Shown in pieces: positions 1 through 8,131 of a DNA stretch of 49,921 nucleotides (its first letter is position 1; each line of letters opens with the position of its first letter). Under the pieces are notes generated by a model that was given only the letters and a program-made list of their open reading frames with translations, ran no database searches and had not been told where the DNA came from. Source of the stretch: Fictibacillus barbaricus (lineage in GTDB: Bacteria > Bacillota > Bacilli > Bacillales > Fictibacillaceae); assembly GCF_014635025.1 (NCBI RefSeq), contig NZ_BMCE01000009.1, positions 1-49,921 on the forward strand. The letters are read 5' to 3'. Position numbers and translations under genes: made by a program.

Positions 1-111
1 ACAAGAGAATCTATTCAACAATATAATATACCTTATTTTACTGAAGTAATCCTTATTACTTTATTAGTTTACTGCTAACTTTGCATATATCAGTTAGAAA
101 CCTAAAAATTA

Positions 112-175
112 ATTAATCATTCTTTTTAGAAGAAAATATCTTAAATTATCCAAGGTTAATATTCCTCCTAATATA
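112..175 (-). pseudogene. 5' remnant of a gene of the 134-aa family
   Basis: On the minus strand this stretch carries a GGAGGA ribosome binding site, a TTG codon and about 40 bases closely matching the start region of the intact gene at 47710-48114, including the shared leader around TCCTCCTAATATAAG. After about 14 codons the frame closes and the similarity is lost. A repeat copy lies upstream of it, as it does for the intact gene. I read it as the head of a decayed paralogue. Positions 1-111 hold nothing I recognise. Confidence 0.5.
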
Positions 176-192
176 AGAGACTTGAACTTTTA

Positions 193-249
193 ATTCAAGA
201 AAAAGTGTTCTTCTACTTCTTGAAGAAATGCACCCGATTGTTAAATAAG
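193..249 (+). repeat. attC-like spacer repeat, copy 1
   Basis: Diverged full-length copy. The left end reads ATTCAAGAAAAAG, the centre has CTTCTTGAAGAAATG, and the right end CACCCGATTGTTAAATAAG is intact. It sits 16 bases beyond the stop codon of the minus-strand gene at 266-727. Confidence 0.85.
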
Positions 250-265
250 AGAAAAGATCACTAAG

Positions 266-727
266 TCATTTAAGAAACACTTTCAAAGTTTCTTCAATAT
301 CTGTAGCTAAATCATTTTTTGATAAATTATATAATGTTCCCGAACCTTTAAAATACCCACCAATGTAATACCATAACTCAAGTGTATCTGCATATAAATC
401 TTCATCACATTTTGGACCCTCAAAATCTATTGCTATCTGAGAGCGATATTCTTTTTCTAAACAACGTTTAGAAGATAAGTCTTCTTCTTCAGTTCCATCA
501 ATATCCCTGCACACCCAAATTTTTAGGTTCTGTTTTCCTTGACTTTCAAAAGCCTTTGCATATTTTCTTTGAAGAACTTTACTGAATTCATCTCCTACTT
601 TTTCCAGCTCAATTATTCTTACTTTTAATTCGTCGTTAATCTCACTTTCTGGAACAGAAATGTATTTTTTATCATTTGTTTCTTGCTGCCTAAAGTACTT
701 ATGTATTTTGCTAAACAAATGTTTCAC
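266..727 (-). CDS. hypothetical acidic protein, 153 aa
   Basis: I do not recognise this family. The protein is soluble with no signal peptide or membrane segment. It has a basic N-terminal helix followed by an acidic body (a run EEED near residue 81) and an aromatic C-terminal part with LWYYIGGYF near residues 117-125. The start is a GTG directly preceded by GGGG, a tight spacing, so the true start could lie slightly downstream. It lies between repeat copies 1 and 2 as a one-gene unit. Small acidic proteins of this kind are common as immunity or cassette-borne proteins, but that is inference from context only. Confidence 0.7.
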   Translation of the reverse strand: MKHLFSKIHKYFRQQETNDKKYISVPESEINDELKVRIIELEKVGDEFSKVLQRKYAKAFESQGKQNLKIWVCRDIDGTEEEDLSSKRCLEKEYRSQIAIDFEGPKCDEDLYADTLELWYYIGGYFKGSGTLYNLSKNDLATDIEETLKVFLK

Positions 728-732
728 CCCTA

Positions 733-782
733 TCGAAAATAGAAGTTCTTCTTGAAGAAATGCACCCGATTGTTGAATAATG
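733..782 (+). repeat. attC-like spacer repeat, copy 2
   Basis: The left end is degraded (no TTCAATAAAAAAG). TTCTTCTTGAAGAAATGC and the right end ACCCGATTGTTGAATAA are intact. It lies 45 bases after the stop codon of the broken GNAT/YunG gene. Confidence 0.88.
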
Positions 783-827
783 TATTAAAAAGATTTTTGT
801 TTATATTTACTTAGCTCAACTAAAACA

Positions 828-1738
828 CTATTTTTTAAGTAATTGTACTGATCCAGGTTCGTATCCAAAAGAGCTTCTTCCCTACTAGAAGGAATATCTT
901 CGTAAAATCGACACTTTTACTGAATTGAGATTCTGTAAAGTCATAGCGTCTATTCTGAATGATATTGTAATAATGCCATCCTTCAAACGTAGATGTTTTA
1001 TGTATTTCTCCACCTAAGATATCTTGTACAACTAATGATGTTACTCCACACTGTCCTTTTGCGGGATTATGTATGGTCCATTTTGAACTCAATTTTAACG
1101 ACCAAGTTAGTTTAAAGGCATTTAATAATTGTGCTATCGCATTCATATTGGTATTCAGTGGTGTATCATTCAATTTTGTGATAGAGGTTTGCTCAGTATT
1201 ATTCATCTCCATATAATCTTTTTGCAGGATACCACAGACGGCACAATCTTTGTATTGACGTTTTGCATTTCGAATCATATGTCTTATGATCCCTTCTCGT
1301 TCCATTCCAACTTTACTCATAATTCTTCCTGAAGCAGGATTATCAGTGTTATGTGCTGCCGATATTTTGTGTATATTCCATATACTTAAATCCAAATTCC
1401 ACTACTGCTTTTAATGCCTCTGTTCCATAGCCTCTATTCCACCAATTGTATCCGAGAGAATAACTTACCTGACAATTATCAGTGGAGCTGTCAAAATCAT
1501 ATAAATCAATTTCTCCAATTAGTTCATCGCTATTCTTCAACTCAATACCCCAATAACAGAAATCCAGATCATTATATTTACTAAGGATCTTATCTATCCT
1601 ATCGTAGGTTTCAGCAACGGACTTGTGTGCTGCATTGACTCGATTATCTGTTACGCGATCGTCTGAAAGCCAATGGTCAAACACATTTTGTGTATCTGTT
1701 ATTTCAAGTTTTCTAAGGAGCAAGCGGTTTGTTTCTAT
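828..1738 (-). pseudogene. frameshifted GNAT acetyltransferase fused to a YunG-like domain
   Basis: The N-terminal part (from 1738 to about 1380) is a RimJ/RimL-type GNAT N-acetyltransferase with NRGYGTEALKAVVEFGF as its acetyl-CoA-binding region. A one-base insertion near 1380 (TATATGGAATATA) shifts the frame. The GNAT C-terminus (HNTDNPASGRIMSKVGM) then continues in the next frame and runs straight into a YunG-like domain with the signature GQCGVTSLVVQDILGGEI, then HYYNIIQNRRYDFTESQF. A second one-base loss in a T run near 895 shifts the frame again; the restored tail reads YEDIPSSREEALLDTNLDQ and ends at the TAG at 828-830. The expected start codon (before ETNRLLLRKLE) is ATA, with AGGAA upstream; TTG at 1721-1723 is the first conventional start. 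The gene is probably inactive unless the indels are sequencing errors. Confidence 0.8.
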
Positions 1739-1810
1739 TTTTAGGTGTTCCTAAATAATTGATCACATATTCACCTTCTTGAGTAAATTAGAACCATCTC
1801 TTAGCCAATA

Positions 1811-1864
1811 GTTCAATAAAAAAGAGCATTTCTCCTTCTTGAAGAAATGCACCCATTGGTTAAG
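1811..1864 (+). repeat. attC-like spacer repeat, copy 3
   Basis: Full copy: left end GTTCAATAAAAAAGAGC, stem GCATTTCT/AGAAATGC, right end ACCCATTGGTTAAG. It lies 8 bases after the stop of the lipoprotein gene at 1873-2388. Confidence 0.92.
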
Positions 1865-1872
1865 AAAAAACT

Positions 1873-2388
1873 TTATTTCTCTACCTCGACTACAATATTT
1901 CCAAATAATTCATTACCGATATAAACATTTAATCGCCACAACCCAGCTTCTTTTGGAAAAATCATTCCCGAAGGCACATGCGCATCTGCCCCATTATTCC
2001 GACCACCAACACTCGGATAATGCCATACAAATTCATATGTTTTTTTACTATTTATAATTAAAACTTTTTGTCTTTCTCCTTTTTGATTCACAGCTTCAAC
2101 TTTAAATTTTCCTTTTAATTCTTCTGGTTTCCCCCAAAGATGCCACATGAATTTACTGCCTTTTCCTGCGATAAAAGGTTGTTTATCAAGAAGTTCACCT
2201 TTTTTGCTCTGAAACGGACCAACAATAAAACCTAATCGCCCTTCTTCTCCAACCATAACATAATTATTCACTTTAAAAGTGGGACTAACTTGCCAATCCT
2301 TGCTTACAGAGGTCATATGAGTGGAACATCCTGTAAAAGTAAAAGAGAACACCAAGCAAACGATTAAAAATTGACTATATTTTTTCAT
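1873..2388 (-). CDS. DUF4871-like lipoprotein, 171 aa
   Basis: Predicted lipoprotein: N-terminal MKKYSQFLIVCLVFSFTFTG and lipobox FTGC, with cysteine 20 as the lipidation site. The mature part is one beta-rich domain with FMWHLWG near residue 84, NNGADAHVPSG near 135 and LWRLNVYIGNELFG near 152, a pattern I associate with the Bacillus DUF4871 family, whose function is unknown. The start ATG has GGAGGT seven bases upstream. The product should sit on the outer face of the membrane. A decayed relative lies at 8132-8525, so the family occurs twice in this array. Confidence 0.82.
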   Translation of the reverse strand: MKKYSQFLIVCLVFSFTFTGCSTHMTSVSKDWQVSPTFKVNNYVMVGEEGRLGFIVGPFQSKKGELLDKQPFIAGKGSKFMWHLWGKPEELKGKFKVEAVNQKGERQKVLIINSKKTYEFVWHYPSVGGRNNGADAHVPSGMIFPKEAGLWRLNVYIGNELFGNIVVEVEK

Positions 2389-2452
2389 TATTCACCTCCA
2401 ATACTCGTTCTTCTTCTGTAATTTTATTGCTAATAGTCACACTTTCACTGAA

Positions 2453-2486
2453 ACTTATTCAAGTATCCTGCCCGTTTGTTGAATAA
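2453..2486 (+). repeat. minimal attC-like repeat, copy 4a
   Basis: Compact copy of about 32 bases: TTATTCAAG on the left, GTTTGTTGAATAA on the right and CCTGCCC between, with no central hairpin. Its two ends are inverted repeats. It abuts copy 4b with no bases between. Confidence 0.7.
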
Positions 2487-2543
2487 GTTCAATAAAAAAG
2501 TGCATCTCTCCTTCTTCAAGAAATGCACCCGTTTGTTGAATAA
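2487..2543 (+). repeat. attC-like spacer repeat, copy 4b
   Basis: Full copy: GTTCAATAAAAAAGTGCATC, TTCTTCAAGAAATGC, then ACCCGTTTGTTGAATAA. It lies 5 bases after the stop of the GNAT gene at 2549-3057 and directly follows minimal copy 4a. Confidence 0.93.
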
Positions 2544-2548
2544 TAGAA

Positions 2549-3057
2549 TTAGAATATTGTTCTTATGTCATCCCATCCATAAACAATTTCATTTAGCTGT
2601 TTCCCTAAGATTTCTATTTTTATTTTGTCAATTTCTTTTGCTCCAAGCGTCTTATAAAACTGTTTAGATCTATTCGCTTCTAAAACTAAAACAATCATTG
2701 AAAAAATATCCTGTTTAGTTAACTCTTTAATAATAGGTTCCAACAATAACTTGCCTATCCCATTCCTTTGGTATTCCTTTAATATATAGATCGCATATAA
2801 TTCGCCTATATAAGTTGGATAGTTCCGGTCCGTTCTATTCCACCATTTGAGAATCCAACGATTTTACCCTCACCGTTTTCAGCAACGAAAAAACTTGATT
2901 TCAAGATTATCTCTCTCCATTTTTGCTCTCTGCTTTCATATGTCATCTGATTTAAATATGCATCCGGAACGATATCTTTATATGTCGTTTTCCAGCAATC
3001 AACCTGTACTATAGATATACCTTTAGCATCATTTGATACAGCTTTCCTTATTCTCAT
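2549..3057 (-). pseudogene. frameshifted GNAT acetyltransferase
   Basis: One GNAT-family acetyltransferase split by a single-base deletion near 2817. The first part (about 80 residues, RKAVSNDAKGISIVQVDCW... to GIERTG) is in one frame. The second starts around PTYIGELYAIYILKEY, carries the acetyl-CoA loop QRNGIGKLLL, and runs to the C-terminus at 2549. The joined protein would have about 170 residues, the normal length. The start ATG has GGGGTG upstream. Only about 30 bases separate repeat copy 5 from this start, leaving little room for a promoter of its own. The substrate cannot be predicted. It may be a true pseudogene or a base-calling error. Confidence 0.85.
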
Positions 3058-3087
3058 AGTTCACCCCATTTGCTAACCTGTACTTTA

Positions 3088-3145
3088 GTTCAATAAAAAA
3101 GAGCACATCTCCTTCTTAAAGAAAAGCACCCGATTATGGAATAAC
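3088..3145 (+). repeat. attC-like spacer repeat, copy 5
   Basis: Full copy GTTCAATAAAAAAGAGC to GCACCCGATTATGGAATAACT. The stem has a few mismatches. It lies 24 bases after the stop of the small membrane protein gene at 3170-3367. Confidence 0.9.
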
Positions 3146-3169
3146 TCATTACTGGAACGCTGCACTATC

Positions 3170-3367
3170 CTACCCTTTTTCGACTGAATTACAAGAAGCA
3201 AATATCCCAGCTAACAAGGTAATCAAATCGATTATTAGAAAGCTAGATAATAACAGCATTATCATACCTGCGGCAGCAAATCCATCCCCCTCTGCTAAAC
3301 CAACTGTAATGGAAATCAGGAAAGATAGAAACGGCTTTTGGACCATTACCCTAGCTTCCCATACCAT
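3170..3367 (-). CDS. small membrane protein, 65 aa
   Basis: Unknown protein with two likely hydrophobic segments, PFLSFLISITVGLAEGDGFA and MIMLLLSSFLIIDLITLLAG. It has an AAGGA ribosome binding site upstream of two closely spaced ATG codons. It is divergent from the germination operon and followed by repeat copy 5. It could be a short intact membrane protein or the C-terminal remnant of a longer one. Confidence 0.5.
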   Translation of the reverse strand: MVWEARVMVQKPFLSFLISITVGLAEGDGFAAAGMIMLLLSSFLIIDLITLLAGIFASCNSVEKG

Positions 3368-3462
3368 CCTTCCTCTTTGGTTAGTTATTCATGATTTATC
3401 GTATAAAAACTCTCTTTATTGGAAATAATTTACTAGATTTCTGTTTGTTAAGGGGTAAATTA

Positions 3463-4779
3463 ATGAAGAATATAGTAAAAGAAATTAAATCCAAGTTTTC
3501 TAATCACCACGATTTTTTCATCGAAGAAGAACTAGTAGATAAAACAGCAATCTATCTTATTGGATTTAATACGCTAATTGATTTACCTAAGTCGAAATTA
3601 TATGTTCAACAAATAGCTGCTTCGTCTTCTTCAGTAAAAGCACTCTTCATAAACCTTAGTGACCAGATTGAAGTTGATACAGAACAATTACTAAAAGCCA
3701 TATTAGAGGGCAAATTAGTCATCGTTTCAAAAGATAACGAAGAGAATGTCATAGTAGATCCTATCGCCCAAAATCTGAGTAGGAGCATTGAAGAGCCTAA
3801 AAATGAAAGTGCTATTCAAGCCTCAATGGATGCCTTTGGTGAGGATATTAATATTAATATTGGAATGATCAGAAAAAGATTGAACACTGAACGTCTTTGC
3901 CATTCTTCCTATCAAGTCGGAGACCTGGATAAAAGAAGGCTTTCCATGCTCTACATTAAAGGAAGAACCCCCAATATACTTATTGAAAAGGTCAACCAGC
4001 AGTTAATGCAAATTAATTCAGACATTGAAACCATTGATGATCTTAATAGACAATTTGGGAAACGTAGGTTGAGTCCTGTCAGCCATTTATCCACTACTGA
4101 ACTACCGATTCAAGCCATTCATTCCTTAAAAAAGAACAGAATCGTTCTTTTTATGGATAACTACCCCTTCGCCCTAGTTTTTCCAAATCTAATTTGGGAT
4201 ATGTTTAGTATTGAAAATGATCGCAATTTCCCTTTTGTTCTGACATTTATGCTTCGAATTTTTAGAGTAATAGGCGCGATGGCCACAGTGGTACTTCCTG
4301 CCTTATATGTTGCCTTAGTGTCAGTTAACCCTGGGATATTTAGAGCTGATCTTGCTCTGTTTGTCGCAAAAAGTAGGGAGGGTATTCCTTTATCGGCATT
4401 TCTCGAAACCATTTTAATGGTCGTTATAGTTGATTTAATACTTGAAGCGATTGTGAGACTTCCTAAGAGCGTAGGCCCTTCTATTACAATGGTAGGAGGT
4501 ATAATCCTGGGTCAGGCAATGGTAGAAGCCAAATTAGTCAGTAATTTGTTAGTAATAGTGATCACCGCGGTTGTAATTGCAAGTTCGGCAGTAGTCGGAA
4601 TGCAGAATTCTTTGTACATTCGTCTTCTCAAATATCCTATTTTAGTTTTAGCATCACTTTTCGGTATTTTAGGTGTATGGACTGGTTTCATCTTTACGGT
4701 AATATATCTGGCAAGTTTAACATCCGATGATATTCCTTATCTAACGTTTAAGATTGAACAAGAAGGTGACACAAAGTGA
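3463..4779 (+). CDS. GerA-family spore germinant receptor A subunit
   Basis: Subunit A of a nutrient germinant receptor in the inner spore membrane, belonging to the GerA/SpoVAF family. The 438-residue protein has a soluble N-terminal domain (residues 1 to about 240, with the conserved DININIGMIRKRL region near 125 and PVSHLSTTELP near 205) and a C-terminal membrane part with about five segments. The family hallmark RLPKSVGPSITMVGGIILGQ lies near residue 330. I place the start at ATG 3463, seven bases after AAGGGG; an open frame extends upstream to 3391 but lacks a comparable ribosome binding site. The stop overlaps the next start (GTGA). It forms an operon with the B and C subunits. The germinant is unknown. 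Confidence 0.92.
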   Translation: MKNIVKEIKSKFSNHHDFFIEEELVDKTAIYLIGFNTLIDLPKSKLYVQQIAASSSSVKALFINLSDQIEVDTEQLLKAILEGKLVIVSKDNEENVIVDPIAQNLSRSIEEPKNESAIQASMDAFGEDININIGMIRKRLNTERLCHSSYQVGDLDKRRLSMLYIKGRTPNILIEKVNQQLMQINSDIETIDDLNRQFGKRRLSPVSHLSTTELPIQAIHSLKKNRIVLFMDNYPFALVFPNLIWDMFSIENDRNFPFVLTFMLRIFRVIGAMATVVLPALYVALVSVNPGIFRADLALFVAKSREGIPLSAFLETILMVVIVDLILEAIVRLPKSVGPSITMVGGIILGQAMVEAKLVSNLLVIVITAVVIASSAVVGMQNSLYIRLLKYPILVLASLFGILGVWTGFIFTVIYLASLTSDDIPYLTFKIEQEGDTK

Positions 4780-5855
4780 CGCAGCGGATACAAATCGTAA
4801 TTGTTTTTATACTCATTCAATTAAGTATTGGCTATTTGGTCTATCCTAATCTCATTTATGCGTTAACGAAAACAGCTCATTGGGAAGTGGTTATGTTTCA
4901 AGGTTTTCTGCAATGGATTTTAATTTGGATTTACATAAAAGGTTTAAATTATTTTCCCGAAAATGACGTCATTGATATTTATTTAAAAATGGGGAGATGG
5001 GCTACGATTATTATTCTTACCCCATTTGTAATCAATCTGATTGCGTTAGTTGCGTTCAATATTCGGCTGCACACCGAAGTCATAATTTCGGTATTTTTGC
5101 CTAGGACCCCTTATTGGTCGATTTTGATATTGTTATATTTCATTTCGGTATATACAGCTATAAAAGGTTTAGGCACCATTTTCCGCTCCTCGATTTTTAT
5201 TTTCTTGATCGTTATTCCTTTAGTGTTATTTAACATTTTCTCTTCTGTTATAAATTTTGATATACATAACGTTACTCCAGCTTGGAATTCACCTGCGAGG
5301 TTCTTATTCAACATTAAATTTTTCTATCTTTTGGGATTTTCATCGTTTTTATTTTTGGGATTTATGGCTTCCAAAACAAAATTGTCCTTCCGTCAACTTT
5401 TTATAGCATGCGCTAGTGTAACGCTATTTTTTCTATCTGTAGTGTATATCCCGCTATTTATATTTGGACAAGATACGGTAGTGACACTGACTAACCCTTT
5501 TTTGGAAGCAATGGATTCAGTAGAAATTAGCTGGTTTTCGTTCAACCGACAAACGATGTTCTTCGGTTTATCGTTGGTTGGTTTAGTAATAGTGGCTAAT
5601 TCAGTTATGCTTTGGATGATCAGCCAAGTAATGCGAAAAATAGTTACAAGTCGGAGAGTGAAATCCTCATATTGGATTATTGCTTTTTCTGTTATCTCAT
5701 TTGTTTTTGCGTTCTTTGTTCCAAACCAATCTTTGGTTGAAAAATTCTTTCTGTGGAGTACAGGTGCCCAAGCTTATTCTATGATTGTTATTCCATTTAC
5801 CATTTTTATCTATGGTTTCTTATCGAAAAGAGGCGTGATACGGTATGAGAAATAA
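4776..5855 (+). CDS. GerB-family spore germination permease
   Basis: Subunit B of the germinant receptor, an integral membrane protein of the GerAB/APC-transporter-like family thought to bind the germinant. It has 359 residues and about ten hydrophobic segments, including VVYIPLFIFGQDTVVTLTNP and FSFNRQTMFFGLSLVGLVIV. The start is a GTG overlapping the stop of gerA, which implies translational coupling, and its end overlaps the gerC start by 11 bases. Length and position fit the family. Confidence 0.92.
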   Translation: MTQRIQIVIVFILIQLSIGYLVYPNLIYALTKTAHWEVVMFQGFLQWILIWIYIKGLNYFPENDVIDIYLKMGRWATIIILTPFVINLIALVAFNIRLHTEVIISVFLPRTPYWSILILLYFISVYTAIKGLGTIFRSSIFIFLIVIPLVLFNIFSSVINFDIHNVTPAWNSPARFLFNIKFFYLLGFSSFLFLGFMASKTKLSFRQLFIACASVTLFFLSVVYIPLFIFGQDTVVTLTNPFLEAMDSVEISWFSFNRQTMFFGLSLVGLVIVANSVMLWMISQVMRKIVTSRRVKSSYWIIAFSVISFVFAFFVPNQSLVEKFFLWSTGAQAYSMIVIPFTIFIYGFLSKRGVIRYEK

Positions 5856-6897
5856 TAACTTCTATAAATTTTTAATCGTATTCATGTCAACAATCTCGCT
5901 ATGCGGGTGCTGGGATATTAAAGACATAAATAAGCGATCCATTCCTTTAGTCATGGGAATTTCCAAGGAAGATGATGAAGAGTATAGATTAACCTTGCAG
6001 ATCCCCATACCGAAAAGTAACAACCAAATCTCGAGAATTGTAACTGAGAAAGGCGAATCCGTCGCAAGTGTACTCGGGAAAATTCGAACAAACTCTGAAA
6101 ATGCCGTTGATTTCTCTCAAATACAATTAATAGTCATCCAAAAAAACTTGGCAAATAACCAACGAGAATTAAGGAGCCTTATAAAGTTCTTAATGGGTTC
6201 AGAAGAAATTCCGTCAAGAGCATTGGTAGCCATTACAGATGATAACGTCGATAAAGTGTTATCAAACATAAACGATAAATTAGGTGTCAATGCCTCAGCT
6301 ATATATGATTATTTTAATAAAGGCGTTGGCTGGGCACCCGAACTCCTTAATACCCCTATTTGGGAAGTGTATCGAAGTCCGTTTTTATCTACAAAAGATA
6401 TTGCCGTTCCGGCAGTCCGCGCTGGAAAAGATACAGTATTAGTTTTTGAGGGCTCCGAAATTTTACGGAAAGGAAAGTTAATTGATAGAATCAGCCCAGA
6501 GGAAAGTCAGTTTATTAATATGTTCCAAAACAAAAATGTAAAAGGAAAAATAGAGAACCTGGGTGTTGCCACTGTTATGATTACAAACAGTTCAGTACAA
6601 AATAAAACTTCCATGAAAAATAAAAAACCGCAGGTATTAAGTGACTTGAATTTAAAAATAAATATTTTGGAAAGAAAAGAAGGAACCACAAATAATAGGA
6701 TTAGGAAAGAACTTGAAAGGGTTACTGAAAAGCGGTTTTACGATTTACTTAAGCAAACACAAAGTAGCCATACAGATATTTTTGGGTTTGGCCAACAATT
6801 TCATCATCTGATTTCCTACCATGAATTAAAAGACTGGAGGAATGATTATTATCCCAATCTGAGAGTGAATTTTGAGGTCCATGCTAATATGGAGTAA
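5845..6897 (+). CDS. Ger(x)C-family germination lipoprotein
   Basis: Subunit C of the germinant receptor, a lipoprotein on the outer face of the inner spore membrane. It has 350 residues: signal MRNNNFYKFLIVFMSTISLC followed by CW, lipobox SLCGC with lipidation at cysteine 22, then WDIKDINKRSIPLVMGI, which is typical of the family. The middle carries FSQIQLIVIQKNLA and the end has GFGQQFHHLISYHELKDWR, as in GerAC relatives. AGAGG precedes the start. A weak hairpin terminator follows at 7093. Confidence 0.92.
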   Translation: MRNNNFYKFLIVFMSTISLCGCWDIKDINKRSIPLVMGISKEDDEEYRLTLQIPIPKSNNQISRIVTEKGESVASVLGKIRTNSENAVDFSQIQLIVIQKNLANNQRELRSLIKFLMGSEEIPSRALVAITDDNVDKVLSNINDKLGVNASAIYDYFNKGVGWAPELLNTPIWEVYRSPFLSTKDIAVPAVRAGKDTVLVFEGSEILRKGKLIDRISPEESQFINMFQNKNVKGKIENLGVATVMITNSSVQNKTSMKNKKPQVLSDLNLKINILERKEGTTNNRIRKELERVTEKRFYDLLKQTQSSHTDIFGFGQQFHHLISYHELKDWRNDYYPNLRVNFEVHANME

Positions 6898-7092
6898 TAA
6901 TACAAAATTCGGATGCTCTCCAAAAAATTAGTTCCTATTTATAAAAATACTTCCTTGAACTTACCCCGTTATCTAGTAGCTTACTCTACTTTATTGGAAA
7001 AAAAAACTCACCTTTCAGTAAGATCAAAGAAACTAAAATTAATTCTAATTAATTATGAAATATATTCTAATACATTTTTGAAAAATTAAGTT

Positions 7093-7115
7093 CCTCTCCG
7101 AAGAGAAGGGCTTTT
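7093..7115 (+). terminator. probable terminator of the germination operon
   Basis: Stem CCTCTC/GAGAAGG with one bulged A and a CGAA loop, followed by GCTTTTC. It lies about 195 bases after gerC. Otherwise 6898-7292 is AT-rich and I see no gene in it. Confidence 0.5.
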
Positions 7116-7292
7116 CATACTAATCAGTAAAGCGAAAGTCCCGATAATATTTAAAGTGTACTAGTCTCTTTGTATTAAGAGAATATAATAAAAGATAAAA
7201 AAATCCATAAATTTGTTTGATTTATTTATAATTGGGGTATTAATAATAGTTTTATATACTAATTAAACTGATGAAAGGGAGGAAAAAAGTCA

Positions 7293-7517
7293 TTGAGCTC
7301 AAAACTTCACAGGAAAACTGAGTTAGGACTGTGGCTGGAGTTAAATGGATTAGAAAAAGATTGGTTACTTCAAAAAACGGGTTTGCCATTATCTATTATC
7401 ATGAGGGTTTTGTACGATGAATCTTTCAAACCAAGTGGTTCAATAAAAAGAAAAGTATATAGCGTTGTTAAAAATAAGGATTCTACCGTTAAATTAAGTG
7501 ACTTTTGGGTTGAATAA
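7293..7517 (+). CDS. small HTH-like protein, 74 aa (paralogue 1)
   Basis: A 74-residue protein starting with TTG, with GGGAGG upstream. The order LGLWLELNGLEKDWLLQKTG, then LPLSIIMRVLYDESFKPSGS, looks like the first helices of a Cro/CI-type helix-turn-helix, and it ends KLSDFW. Its paralogue is at 7772-7993 and has the same layout and the same KLSDFW end. It may be a small transcription regulator; DNA binding is inferred from shape only. The stop codon lies within a 22-bp perfect inverted repeat. Confidence 0.75.
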   Translation: MSSKLHRKTELGLWLELNGLEKDWLLQKTGLPLSIIMRVLYDESFKPSGSIKRKVYSVVKNKDSTVKLSDFWVE

Positions 7518-7559
7518 ACTTGGAGCCCTTCTCCTCAGAGAAGGGCTCCAAGTTTATTC
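7512..7559 (+). terminator. 22-bp perfect inverted repeat overlapping the stop codon
   Basis: GAATAAACTTGGAGCCCTTC plus TC, then CTCA, then the exact reverse complement. The stem starts inside the last codon of the preceding gene and ends in TTTATTC. It is an unusually long perfect hairpin, probably a bidirectional terminator or an mRNA 3' stabiliser. Confidence 0.8.
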
Positions 7560-7771
7560 AGATCATTTTAGGTTTAGCGTAAACTATATTACTGATTCGA
7601 GCACAACAACCTTTAATCTCTCACTAAATGGAAACTTTTTTCCCCTTGGGGTTCTTTTTTAATATCATAATTTGTTATTTTTTACATTAATTTAAATAAT
7701 CGACAAGAATCACCTTTGTAAAACGAAAACTATAAATAGATCTTCATTATGGTCTTATAGGAGGAAATTAG

Positions 7772-7993
7772 ATGGTATCCGTACATAGAACAACAAAATT
7801 AGGGGATTGGCTTAAACAACATAGTCTTGATTTGGAATGGCTGTGTAATAAGACAAATTTACCTAAAGCTAGATTATTACCCCTACTGAACGATCCAGAA
7901 TATAAACCCGATGGTACCATTATGAGGATAATACTTGGCAGACTAAAAGAAATAGATTCAAACACAAAGTTAAGTGATTTCTGGGATGTTTAA
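7772..7993 (+). CDS. small HTH-like protein, 73 aa (paralogue 2)
   Basis: A 73-residue protein starting with ATG, with a strong TAGGAGG site. It aligns along its whole length with the protein at 7293-7517: KLGDWLKQHSLDLEWLCNKT, then LPKARLLPLLNDPEYKPDGT, then NTKLSDFWDV. The pair looks like an old tandem duplication with separate regulation, as about 250 bases and a strong hairpin lie between them. An XRE-like helix-turn-helix is plausible; the target is unknown. Confidence 0.78.
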   Translation: MVSVHRTTKLGDWLKQHSLDLEWLCNKTNLPKARLLPLLNDPEYKPDGTIMRIILGRLKEIDSNTKLSDFWDV

Positions 7994-8049
7994 TGAATAA
8001 AAAATAGAACTATGATCCTGGGATCTTGGTTCTTTTCGTTGCCCTTAAA

Positions 8050-8096
8050 ATGGTGCTTCCCCTTCTTGAAGAAATGCACCCGTTTGTGAAATAACT
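8050..8096 (+). repeat. attC-like spacer repeat, copy 6
   Basis: Left end lost. GTGCTTCCCCTTCTTGAAGA, AATGCACCC and GTTTGTGAAATAACT remain. It lies 35 bases after the stop of the decayed lipoprotein at 8132-8525. Confidence 0.85.
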
Positions 8097-8131
8097 CGAA
8101 ACAATTGTCCTATTCACTAGTTTATAATTCT

